Source of the DNA: UBA9676 sp963741615
GTDB taxonomy: Bacteria; Actinomycetota; Actinomycetes; Streptosporangiales; Streptosporangiaceae
Assembly (NCBI GenBank): GCA_963741615.1
Contig: CAVUIU010000019.1
Coordinates: forward strand, 62,001 to 126,000
Length of the DNA: 64,000 nucleotides
Direction of reading: 5' to 3'
Of the stretch, positions 15,747 through 24,489 are shown piece by piece. Position 1 is the first letter of the stretch. Every line of letters begins with the position of its first letter. Both the position numbers and the translations under genes were made by a program. The notes beneath the pieces are model-generated. The model did not search any database. It worked only from the letters and a program-made list of their open reading frames with translations, and had not been told where the DNA came from.

Positions 15747-17275
15747 CCGCCACCACCGACGCCCCGGTGCGGCAGCGGACGCCGCACACCGCGCGCGCGG
15801 TCCCGCTGACCGCCGCCCGGCTGCTGCGGATCGAACTGCGCCGCAGCCCGATGCCGTGGATCCTGCCGCTGATCGCCGCGCTGTTCTGGTTCGACTCCTA
15901 CCGGCCCAGCATCGGCCAGCCGCCGATCTATGTGCTGCGCACGTTCTGGAACATGGGCCAGGGTCACACCATCATCGACTTCGGGCCGTTCGTCGCGGGC
16001 ATGGCCGCCTGGATCGGGTCGCGGGACGGCCGGCGTGGCATGGCCGACCTGGTGACGGGCACCTCCCGGCCGCGCTGGGCGGCCCAGCTCGTCACCTGGG
16101 CCGCGGCCGCCATCTGGGCGGTGGGGGGCTATCTGGTCTTCGTGGGCGTCATGTTCGGGGTCTACGCGCATCAGGGCGTTGGTGGCTCGCCGCCGTGGTG
16201 GTGGGTGGCGGTCGGCGCGGTGGCCGTGGCCGCGTTCAGCGCGGCGGGGTTCGCTGTCGGCGTCTTCTTCCCCAGCCGGTTCGCCGCGCCGCTGGCCGCG
16301 TTCGGCGGGTTCGTGGTCATGGTGATGTCGTCACAGACCGGGTTCAAGGACCAGAGCGGTTGGGCGCTCATCCTGCCGACCAACTCCAACGGCAACTACG
16401 AGCCCGTGTCCGGGGTCTTCTACCGCTACCTGCCCGATCTGCCGATCGCCCGGGTGATGTTCCTGGCCGGGATCGCGGTCACGGTGCTGGGCCTGTTCGG
16501 CCTGCCCTCGGGGGCGGGCGGGCCGGGGCTGCGGCGGGCCGCCGCGGTGGTAACGCTGGCCGGGGTGGCCGCGGCCGGGACCGCGATCGGGCTGGCCGAC
16601 ACCGCCTGGCGCGGGCCGCACGGCATCGTGATTCCCGCCCTGCACGACGCGGCCAACGACCGGCCAATCCCCTATACCCCGGCCTGCGGACGGGCCGACG
16701 GGGTCCCGGTGTGTCTGAACCCGGCCTACCGCCGCTATCTCCCAGACGTGACGGCCGCGCTGCGGCCTCTGCTCACCGAGGTGGCCGGCCTGCCCGGCGC
16801 GCCGGCCCGCGCCACCCAGGTGCCCGGGACCTACACGAGCAGCGCGGGCGAGGCCAACCCGGTGGTGACGATCAGCGGCCGTTCGCCGGTGCTCCGCGTG
16901 CCGCTCGACGCGCTCGCCACGCTGCCGGGCTACACCGGCTTCACCGGTGCGCCAGAGACCGGGGCACAGTTCGCTGACCAGTTGCGGGTGCTGTCCGTGC
17001 ACGCGTTCGTCGGCGCGGGCAACGGCATCGGGACGCCGGCCCAGGTGGCCGTCCAGGCCGCCCTGCTGCAGGGCGGCGGCGTGCCGTTCGCCGCGCAGGT
17101 CAAGCTGATGGACGCCGGGAACTCGCAGGGGCCACCAGCCGGGCTGGACCCCGGGCCGGCCTACGCCGCGGCCCGCCGACTGGCCGCACTGCCGTCCGCC
17201 GCCCGGCACGTCTGGCTCGCCGCCCACCTGGGCGCGCTGCGGTCCGGGCAACTGACCCTGGCGCAGCTGCCATGA
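15743..17275 (+). CDS. large ABC-type membrane protein
   Basis: 510 residues. Membrane segments run from about 33 to 295 (WILPLIAALFWFDS, AAIWAVGGYLVFVGVMFGVY, WWWVAVGAVAVAAFSAAGFA, FAAPLAAFGGFVVMVMSS, MFLAGIAVTVLGLFGL, AAAVVTLAGVAAAGTAIG). They are followed by a soluble, presumably extracytoplasmic domain of about 215 residues with one near-N-terminal pair of cysteines (PACGRADGVPVCLNP) that could form a disulfide. This resembles ABC permeases whose C-terminal half lies outside the cell. Overlaps ATGA with the ATPase and with the next gene. Confidence 0.75.
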   Translation: MTATTDAPVRQRTPHTARAVPLTAARLLRIELRRSPMPWILPLIAALFWFDSYRPSIGQPPIYVLRTFWNMGQGHTIIDFGPFVAGMAAWIGSRDGRRGMADLVTGTSRPRWAAQLVTWAAAAIWAVGGYLVFVGVMFGVYAHQGVGGSPPWWWVAVGAVAVAAFSAAGFAVGVFFPSRFAAPLAAFGGFVVMVMSSQTGFKDQSGWALILPTNSNGNYEPVSGVFYRYLPDLPIARVMFLAGIAVTVLGLFGLPSGAGGPGLRRAAAVVTLAGVAAAGTAIGLADTAWRGPHGIVIPALHDAANDRPIPYTPACGRADGVPVCLNPAYRRYLPDVTAALRPLLTEVAGLPGAPARATQVPGTYTSSAGEANPVVTISGRSPVLRVPLDALATLPGYTGFTGAPETGAQFADQLRVLSVHAFVGAGNGIGTPAQVAVQAALLQGGGVPFAAQVKLMDAGNSQGPPAGLDPGPAYAAARRLAALPSAARHVWLAAHLGALRSGQLTLAQLP

Positions 17276-17943
17276 CCGCCGCCGGCGTTCAGAGCTCACC
17301 GCCCGGAGCCGTCCCGGCCCCGGCGGCGCCGCGGCCCGCCGTCGCCCTGGTGAGGCTGGCCTGGCTGTACGCGGTCAGCCGCCGCGTCCCGGCTGCGCTC
17401 GGGCTGCTGGCGGCGCTCGGCTGCCTGCTGTGGGCGGCGCTGCACTGGCGGTGGAACATCGCCGGCGGCCCGGCCGCCCGGCAGTTCTTCTCGCTGTCAA
17501 TCGAGACCGGGGCCGCCGCCGTCATCGCGGTCACCACCTACGGCCCGTTCGGGGAGCCGGAACGCGCCACCGGCCGGTGGCTGCCCTGGCTGCGGCTGGC
17601 CGCGGCCCTGGCCCTCACCGCAGCCGCGTTCGGCGCGCTGGCCGCAGGGGCCACGGGCGGGGCGCTGCCCGGCGGCACAGCGGCCCTGCTCCGCGACCTG
17701 GCCGGCCTTACCGGCACCGGCCTGCTGACCGCGGCCGTCCTGGGCGGCGCATTCGGCTGGGCGGGCCCGATGGCCTACCTGCTGATCACCTTGACCGCGC
17801 TCAGCCAGGGCTGGACCACGCCCTGGATCTGGCCGGCCCGGCCCCCCCACGACCTCGGCGCGGCGCTGTGCGCGTGCGCCGTGTTCGCCGCCGGGGTCGT
17901 GGCCGTCACGATTCTCGGCGCCCGCGACCCGGGCCGCCGGTAG
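17272..17943 (+). CDS. membrane protein, last gene of the ECF/ABC operon
   Basis: 223 residues with about six hydrophobic segments (near 40-58, 75-92, 107-125, 140-160, 163-180, 197-215) and no recognisable domain. It begins in the stop codon of the preceding permease and is likely a second permease subunit of the same transporter. Its stop codon forms the loop of a perfect hairpin that closes the operon. Confidence 0.7.
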   Translation: MTAAGVQSSPPGAVPAPAAPRPAVALVRLAWLYAVSRRVPAALGLLAALGCLLWAALHWRWNIAGGPAARQFFSLSIETGAAAVIAVTTYGPFGEPERATGRWLPWLRLAAALALTAAAFGALAAGATGGALPGGTAALLRDLAGLTGTGLLTAAVLGGAFGWAGPMAYLLITLTALSQGWTTPWIWPARPPHDLGAALCACAVFAAGVVAVTILGARDPGRR

Positions 17944-17971
17944 CCGGCGGCACCGGGCCGGTCAGGCCCGG
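17933..17971. terminator. pair of hairpins, each holding one convergent stop codon
   Basis: Hairpin one: GCCGCCGG (17933-17940), TAG stop in the loop, CCGGCGGC (17944-17951). Hairpin two: CCGGGCC (17953-17959), a five-base loop holding the minus-strand stop of the next gene, GGCCCGG (17965-17971). All stems are perfect. Confidence 0.55.
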
Positions 17972-19515
17972 GCCGCGCCGTAGCCGAGCAGGGCGGCGAG
18001 GCCGAGCGCGCTGCGCGGCGCGTACGCGATCCGCCACAGCCCGCCGGGCGCGGCCTGATGCGCCTCGTCCTGCCACGGATGGGCGTGCGCCGGGCCGCCG
18101 CCGGTGTTCAGGTCGTGCACGAGCAGCGCGGCCATGAGGACCGTGGTCGTGGCGGGCTCGAAGACCTCCACCCCGAACCGGTGCGCGCCCGCGTACGCCG
18201 CGGCGAGCACCCGGTTCTGCACCACCGACTTGGTGCGCGTCGGCGGGGCGACGTTCAGCGACACCGTGGCCCCGCCGTCGCGGGCGAGCGCGGCCCGCCA
18301 CCGCTGCAGCCGTTTGGCCAGCGCGTAGTTGGGGCCCTGCTGGGCGACCAGGCTGTCGTTGATGCCGGGGTCGGCGCCGGGCAGGTAGGCGCGGCGCAGC
18401 AGCCGCCCGCCCGACAGCGTCCGCAGCGGACGGCCGGCCAGCTTCGCGCCGCGGGAGCGGGACGCGTAGGCGCGGGCCGACTGCGCGACCGCGTCGGCGC
18501 TCACCGCGAACACGTCGGTCGGCGTGGCCAGGAACGCGAGCGCCAGGTCGTCCCGCGCGGCCTGGAGCCGCATGGTGAGCGCATCCACGGCGGCAGAAAC
18601 CCGCACGTTCGCCGCGCCGTCGGCGTAAACGTAGTTGCCCAGCACCAGCGGGCCGCCGATGCCCGCGAGCCAGTCCGCGGCGGCGGGGATGGCACCCACC
18701 AGATCGAGGCCGCTCCGCTCCCGCAGGGACTCGCCGCCCCCCGCGTCCTGCGCTCCCCCGGCGGTCCCCGCGTCCCGCTCGCCGGGTGCTTCGCGGGCGG
18801 CCGGCGGCGCCGCGACCGGCACCAGCAACGTCCCTCCGCTGCCCTGCGCGGTCCGCAGGACGCGGTCCCACAGGGCTGGCCGCGGCAGGTCGACCCCGGC
18901 CACCCGCACCCCCCAGCCGAGCAGGACCGGCAGCGGCCCGATCTCGGCGTCTGCGCCGAGTACGGCCACCGTCTTGCCGGGCAAACAGAGCCACTCCGGA
19001 TGGGCCGCGACCATCCGGATCGCGTCGGCGCAGGTCGGCTCGATGATCCCGGCGGTCACCCAGGCGTCCAGCCTTCGCGCCAGCGCGTCCCCCCGCAGCC
19101 GCTCGCCGCGGTAGGGCAGCGAGAACTCGCGCTCCGCCTCGCCGGTGCCGTGCACGGTGGCCGTGACGAACCGTTGCCGCGCGGGGGCGGTCAGCAGGGA
19201 GCTGAGGGCGGCCTCGTCCCCGCCGGGCGCCGCGACCCGCATCCGCGCATGCAGCGAGCCGAGCCCGTCGTGGGCGATCGCCAGCCAGGCCTCCTGTGAG
19301 GCCAGGCCCGCTTCGATGAGCCGCCGGAAGTGCACGAGGTACCCCGAGCGCCAGTTGGTCTCGTGTTCGGCGCCGAGCGCCCCGGCCGGGTTGACCGTAC
19401 GGAGCGCGTCGGCAACCACCGCGCGGCCCAGCGCTGACGTGCTCCGGCGCCCGTCCGCCGATGCCGGGAACACCACCCCGGCACTCTCGCCGCTGCCGGT
19501 CGTGCTGCTGCTCAT
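17962..19515 (-). CDS. conserved hypothetical protein with Rossmann-like segment
   Basis: 517 residues, no signal peptide or membrane segment. The segment GKTVAVLGADAEIGPLPVLL (about 179-198) followed by GVRVAGVDLPR looks like a nucleotide-binding beta-alpha-beta turn. Later conserved-looking blocks are GGPLVLGNYVYADG, KLAGRPLRTLSGGRLLRRAY, QQGPNYALAKRLQRWRAAL and SLNVAPPTRTKSVVQNR. I recognise no named family. Its start overlaps (ATGA) the stop of the phosphotriesterase-family gene, so the two are co-translated and probably act in one pathway. Confidence 0.65.
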   Translation of the reverse strand: MSSSTTGSGESAGVVFPASADGRRSTSALGRAVVADALRTVNPAGALGAEHETNWRSGYLVHFRRLIEAGLASQEAWLAIAHDGLGSLHARMRVAAPGGDEAALSSLLTAPARQRFVTATVHGTGEAEREFSLPYRGERLRGDALARRLDAWVTAGIIEPTCADAIRMVAAHPEWLCLPGKTVAVLGADAEIGPLPVLLGWGVRVAGVDLPRPALWDRVLRTAQGSGGTLLVPVAAPPAAREAPGERDAGTAGGAQDAGGGESLRERSGLDLVGAIPAAADWLAGIGGPLVLGNYVYADGAANVRVSAAVDALTMRLQAARDDLALAFLATPTDVFAVSADAVAQSARAYASRSRGAKLAGRPLRTLSGGRLLRRAYLPGADPGINDSLVAQQGPNYALAKRLQRWRAALARDGGATVSLNVAPPTRTKSVVQNRVLAAAYAGAHRFGVEVFEPATTTVLMAALLVHDLNTGGGPAHAHPWQDEAHQAAPGGLWRIAYAPRSALGLAALLGYGAARA

Positions 19516-20528
19516 CCCAGGCCTGGCCGGTCAGCCGCTCCTGCCGCGGCGCCCTCGAAGAAACGGCGCGGATTCTCGACGAGCATCGTGGTGATCTCGT
19601 CCTCGGTCACGCCACGGTCGCGGATGTAGGGCAGCACCTCATCACCGATGTGCAGGTAGTGCCACTGGGCGAGGAAGGGCATGACCGCCGGGTCGATCCA
19701 GTCGAGGTAGCACGACGCGTCGTGGGACAGCACCATGCTGGCCGCGTACCCGCGGCGGCACATCTCCACCAGCGTGTCCGCCCGGGCCTCGAACGTCGTC
19801 TCGACGTTGAGCCCGAACCTGTCCATCCCGAGCAGGAAGCCCGCGTCGGCCAGCCCGGCCAGGTGATCACAGTCGGTGGTGTCACCGCTGTGGCCGAGCA
19901 CGACCCGGTGCGGATCCACTCCCCCGGAATCGCACAGCACCCGCTTGACCTCCAGTCCCGTCCGTGATCCGGGATAGGTGTGCACGGTGACGGGCGCGCC
20001 GGTCCGGTGGTGGGCCACGGCGACGGCGCGCATGACCCGCTCGACCCCCGGGGTCAGGCCGGCGGCGTCGATGGCGCACTTGAGCATGCCCGCCTTCACC
20101 CCGGTGCCCGCGATGCCTTCGGTGATGTCAAGGACGAACATGTCGGCCATCGGCTCCGGCACCTCGGTGCCCAGCAGCTGGCTCAGCGCGGGGCCCCGGT
20201 GCCGGAAGAAGAACGGCACGCTGTCGTAGGTGTACAGGCCGGTGGCCACGATGATGTTCAGCTCCGGCACCTGCTCCGCGACCCGCTGGATCCGGGGAAT
20301 GTAGCGGCCGAGCCCGACCACGGTGGGATCGACGATCGTGCGGACCCCCTGGGCGGCGAGCGCGCGCAGTTTGCCCGCCGCGTCGGCGACGCGGGCCTGT
20401 TCGTCCCCCCACTCCTGCGGGTAGTTCTGCTGCACATCCGCGGTGAGCGTGAAGATGTGCTCGTGCATGTAGGCCGGTCCCAGATCAGCGGTGTGGACGG
20501 GACCCCGCACGGTCGGTACCTGGCTCAT
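19512..20528 (-). CDS. phosphotriesterase-family (amidohydrolase) protein
   Basis: 338 residues, the usual length of Php/PTE-like TIM-barrel hydrolases. Metal ligands are visible: HEH at 22-24, the bridging lysine in GVKAG, VHTYP, LGHSGDT and the aspartate in LSHDAS. These proteins hydrolyse lactones, phosphotriesters or related bonds with two divalent metals; the natural substrate here is unknown. GGGGAGG lies ahead of the ATG at 20528. It is followed with overlap by the 517-residue unknown and preceded at 76 bases by the dehydrogenase gene, all on the minus strand. Confidence 0.87.
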   Translation of the reverse strand: MSQVPTVRGPVHTADLGPAYMHEHIFTLTADVQQNYPQEWGDEQARVADAAGKLRALAAQGVRTIVDPTVVGLGRYIPRIQRVAEQVPELNIIVATGLYTYDSVPFFFRHRGPALSQLLGTEVPEPMADMFVLDITEGIAGTGVKAGMLKCAIDAAGLTPGVERVMRAVAVAHHRTGAPVTVHTYPGSRTGLEVKRVLCDSGGVDPHRVVLGHSGDTTDCDHLAGLADAGFLLGMDRFGLNVETTFEARADTLVEMCRRGYAASMVLSHDASCYLDWIDPAVMPFLAQWHYLHIGDEVLPYIRDRGVTEDEITTMLVENPRRFFEGAAAGAADRPGLG

Positions 20529-20604
20529 CGGCGAGGCCTCCCCGGAGGCTTGCGATCGCGGGCAACGAGGTTGGGTGGCAGCCCACCCGCCGCTCCCCGG
20601 CCCC

Positions 20605-23092
20605 TCAGCGGTCCAGGATGCGCAGCCGTTGCGGATCATACAGCGGCGCGATCTGCAGCCGGGCCGGGACGTCACCGGCCGGGGTCCGCACACGGAAGTC
20701 GGCCTCCTTGAGCCACTGGCTGGTGACGCCGTCGTCGCTGGCTACCTGTGCCAGCGCGACCGGCCCGCCGACCGTGTAGCCGTAGGCGGCGGCCCGGACG
20801 TAGCCGGCCCACGCGCCGCCGGCCAGCACCGGCTCGTTGCCGAACAGGTCGGCCGCCGGGTCCTCGACGACCAGGCTGACGACCCGGCGGCGCGGCGGCC
20901 CCTGCGCCCGCGCCTCGAGCAGCGCGTCACGGCCGATGAACCCGCCGGGCTTGTCCCACGCCACGGCGAACCCGAGGCCCGCTTCCATGGGGTTGTCGGT
21001 GTTGTCGATGTTGACCCCCATGTCGCGGTACCCCTTCTCCAGCCGCAGGCCCGACATGGCCTGCAGGCCGATCGGCCGGAAGCCGAGATCGGCGCCGGCC
21101 GCCATCAGGTCGTCGTACACGCCGAGTGCGTATTCGGCCTGGCACGTGCAGTTCCCAGCCGAGCTCGCCGACGTAGGTGACACGGATGGCGAGCACGGGC
21201 GCGTAACCGATGTAGATCTGCTGCGCGGTCAGGTACCCGAACGACTCGTTGGACAGGTCGGCGTCGGTCAGCCGCCCGATCAGCTCCCGCGACGCCGGGC
21301 CCTGCACCGACAGCAGCGTCGTGCCGGACGTGACGTCGGTGACGGTGACCACCTCGCCCGCGCGGGCCGCCCGCCTGATCAGTGGCTCGACCCGGCGGTG
21401 GATGATGTCGCTCGCAATGACCAGGAACTTCTCATCCTCCAGCCAGGTCACCGTGAGGTCGGCGACGATCCCGCCTGCCTTGTTGAGCCACGGGGTGTAG
21501 ACGATCCGCCCCGGCGCGAGGGTCACGTCGTTGGCCGAGAGCCGGCTGAGCACGGCGGCGGCGTCCGGCCCCTGCACGATCAGCTTCGCCATGAGGCTCA
21601 TGTCGAGCACGCCCACCGCCTCGCGCACCGCACGGTGCTCGCGCCCGACGATCTCGTGCGAGCCCTGACGGCGGTAGTCCAGGCTGGCCGCTGGCGCCTC
21701 GTCGGGGGCGTGCGGGCCGGCGAACCACTCGGCGAACTCCCAGCCGGCCGAGACACCGAAGTGCCCGCCCGCCGCGACCAGCCGTTCGTGCAGGACCGAC
21801 CGGCGCACGTTGCGCGCGGTCGACGGCTTCCATGACGGCCAGACCGCGTCGCCGAACAGCACCCCGAGCTGCTCGACCGTGCGCTCGGCCCGGAACCGGC
21901 GGGATGTCTCATACAGCGCGGTCCGGTCGATGGCCACGGCGGTCGCGTTGACCGGCGGCACCCCGTCGACGATCCAGTGCGCGAGCATGCTGCCCACCCC
22001 GCCGCCGGACAAGATGCCGAGGGAGTTCAGGCCCGCCGCGACGAAGTAGCCCTCCAGCTCGGGCGCGGGCCCGAGCAGCGGCCGGACGTCGGAGGTAAAA
22101 GACTCCGGGCCGCAGAAGAACATCCGTACCCCGGTCTCGGCCAGCGACGGTATCCGGTCCAGCGCCGGGCCGAGGAACGGCTCCATCCGCTCCCAGTCCG
22201 GTGGCAGCTTGCCAAACGAGAAGTCCCGGGGGACCCCGTCCAGCGACCATGGCGCGCCGACCGGCTCGAACAGGCCGACCAGCATCCCGTCGCCCTCGGG
22301 CCGGTAATAGCCGTAGTTGTCCGGGTCCTCGATCACCGGCAGGTCGGCGTCCATCCCGGGCACGGTATCGGTGAGCAGGTAGTAGTGCTCGGCCGCCTGC
22401 AGCGGCACGGACACCCCGGCCAGCGCGCCGAACTGCCGCGCCCACATGCCCGCGGCGTTCACGACGATCTCGGTCTCGATCGGGCCGACCTCGGTGAGGA
22501 CGGCGACGACCCGCCGGCCCCGGGTCTGCACGCCGGTCGCCGCCACGCCCTCGATCACCCGCACGCCCAGCTGCCGGGCGCCCTTCGCCAGCGAGGTGGC
22601 CACGCCCACCGGGTCGGCCCGGCCCTCGTCGGCGACGTAGAAGGCCGACAGCACGTCGTCGGTGCGGGCCAGCGGCCAGATGTCCGCGAGCTCGGCCGCC
22701 GAGATCTCGGTGTCCTCGACGCCGAACCCATGCATCCAGGCGGCCTCGCGGCGCAGCGCGGCCTGCCGGGCGCCGCTGGTGGCCAGCGAGATGTGCCCGA
22801 CCGCGCGGAAGCCGGTGGAGTGCCCGGTCTCGGCCTCCAGCCTGGCATACAGGTCACGCGAGTACCGGCTGAAGAAAAGCGCCGTTTCGTCGGTCATCCC
22901 GGCCGAGGTGATCAGCCCGGCAGCGTGCCATGTCGTGCCCGCGGTCAGCTGGTGCTGTTCGAGCAGCACCACATCGGTCCAGCCCAGGTGCGCGAGGTGA
23001 TAGGCGATGCTGCAGCCGGTCACCCCGCCGCCGACAATCACCACCTGGGCCCGGCCCGGAACAGTCCCACTGGTCACAGCGTCGGTCGTCAC
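20605..23092 (-). pseudogene. FAD-dependent sarcosine/dimethylglycine dehydrogenase-like, frameshifted
   Basis: An N-terminal FAD-binding DAO domain (VVIVGGGVTGCSIAYHLA about residues 17-34, then GTTWHAAGLI) is followed by a GcvT/aminomethyltransferase-type C-terminal half (SVQGPASRELIGRLTD, YVGELGWELHVP). The reading frame breaks near 21140: after GELGWELHVP the next expected codons (AEYALGVYDDLMAAG) are in another frame, as if one base had been inserted in CCAGGCCGAA. Both parts are otherwise intact to the stop at 20605; about 828 codons in total, the family length. The break may be a recent mutation or a sequence error. GTG start at 23092. Confidence 0.85.
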
Positions 23093-23118
23093 GTTGTACC
23101 GTCCATCACGAGTAAGTA

Positions 23119-24414
23119 ATGACCAGAGACATCCCTAACACGCGGTCGCCCGGCCGGTCCAGCGCGCAGGTCCGCAGCGCCAAGCAGGCCGTCTACACCG
23201 TCTTCATCGGCCACGGGTTCATTTTCGCCAGCTGGGCCGCCCGCATCCCGCAGGTGCGCGACGGGCTGCGGGTCTCCCCCGGCGTGCTCGGGCTCATCCT
23301 GCTGTGCGCCGCGGCCGGCTCGACCATCGCCACGCCGCTGTCGGGGCTGGTCATCACCTGGCTCGGGGACTCTCGCACCGTGGCCGTGATGGCGCTGACC
23401 GCGGCGGCTGGCGTGGCCACCGTCGGGGTCGGCTACCGGTATGGCATCCCGCCGGTGGCGGCCGGACTGTTCCTGTTCGGCTTCAGCACCGGCACCTGGG
23501 ATGTGGCGATGAACGTGCAGGGCGCCGCGGTCGAGCAGGCGCTGGGCCGGACGATCATGTCCAGGTTCCACGCCGGGTGGAGCATCGGCACGGTGGCCGG
23601 GGCCGGCGTCGGCGCGGCCATGGTCGCCCTCGGCGTGCCGGTCACCGTGCACCTGCTCGCGGCCGCGCTCGCGGTCGCGGTCACCGTGCCCATCGCAGCC
23701 CGCCGTTTCCTCCCCCACACCCGGGCCCCCGTGCCTACCAGCACCGGGCAGCGGGACGGGACGGCGGTCCGGCGCAGCCCGTTCAGAGCGTGGAGTGAGC
23801 CCCGGACCCTGCTCATCGGCCTGTTCGTGCTGTGCATGGCCTTCACCGAGGGCACCAGCAACGACTGGCTCAGCCTCGCGGTCATCGGTGGCTACCACAC
23901 CGCGGCCGCCCTCGGCACCCTGACGTTCGCCGCCTTTCTGGCCGCGATGACCACCGGCCGCTGGTTCGGCCCCGCCTTCATCGACCGGTACGGCCGGGTC
24001 CGGGTCCTGCGGGTCTGTGCCGCCACCGCCCTCGGGGGCCTGCTCCTGATCGAGGCCGGCGGGGTACTGGCGGCGGCGCTGGCCGGAGCGGTGCTGCTGG
24101 GGCTGGGGACGTCACTGGGATTCCCGACCGGGATCAGCGCCGCCGCCGACGATCCCCGCTACGCGGCCGGCCGGGTGAGCACCGCCGCCTCGATCGGTTA
24201 CCTGGCCTTCCTCGCCGGGCCCCCGGTCATCGGGTTCCTCGCCGACCACGTCGGCGTCCTGCACGGCCTGACCATCGCTGGTGTGCTGCTCGTCGTCGCC
24301 TTCATCCTCTGCCCCGCCACCGCGCCCCTCAGCCCGCCCACCGGGCCCCTCAGCCCGCCCACCGGGCCCCTCAGCCCGCCCACCGGGCCGCCCGGCGAGC
24401 CATCTGGCCGGTAA
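23119..24414 (+). CDS. MFS transporter
   Basis: 431 residues with about twelve membrane segments in two halves joined by a charged loop near residues 195-225. Motifs such as FASWAARIPQVRDGL, FGFSTGTWDVAMNVQGAAVE and SRFHAGWSIGT are typical of the YbjJ-like group of major facilitator transporters. Substrate unknown. The C-terminal tail carries three PLSPPTG repeats. Its start is only 26 bases from the divergent dehydrogenase start, suggesting a shared control region or a transport role for that pathway's substrate (inference). Confidence 0.87.
   Translation: MTRDIPNTRSPGRSSAQVRSAKQAVYTVFIGHGFIFASWAARIPQVRDGLRVSPGVLGLILLCAAAGSTIATPLSGLVITWLGDSRTVAVMALTAAAGVATVGVGYRYGIPPVAAGLFLFGFSTGTWDVAMNVQGAAVEQALGRTIMSRFHAGWSIGTVAGAGVGAAMVALGVPVTVHLLAAALAVAVTVPIAARRFLPHTRAPVPTSTGQRDGTAVRRSPFRAWSEPRTLLIGLFVLCMAFTEGTSNDWLSLAVIGGYHTAAALGTLTFAAFLAAMTTGRWFGPAFIDRYGRVRVLRVCAATALGGLLLIEAGGVLAAALAGAVLLGLGTSLGFPTGISAAADDPRYAAGRVSTAASIGYLAFLAGPPVIGFLADHVGVLHGLTIAGVLLVVAFILCPATAPLSPPTGPLSPPTGPLSPPTGPPGEPSGR
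24324..24386 (+). repeat. three perfect 21-bp tandem units at the MFS 3' end
   Basis: The 21-base unit begins GCCCCTCAGCCCGCCC and repeats three times exactly, encoding three copies of a Pro/Ser/Thr-rich heptapeptide (LSPPTGP in rotation). It lies in the cytoplasmic tail after the last membrane segment. Confidence 0.95.
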
Positions 24415-24489
24415 CCGGGCGCCCGCCCCGCCAGCCGGACCGGACCGGACCGGCCGCGGCCCTGCCGGGTGGCGGCGATGACCCGTCAC

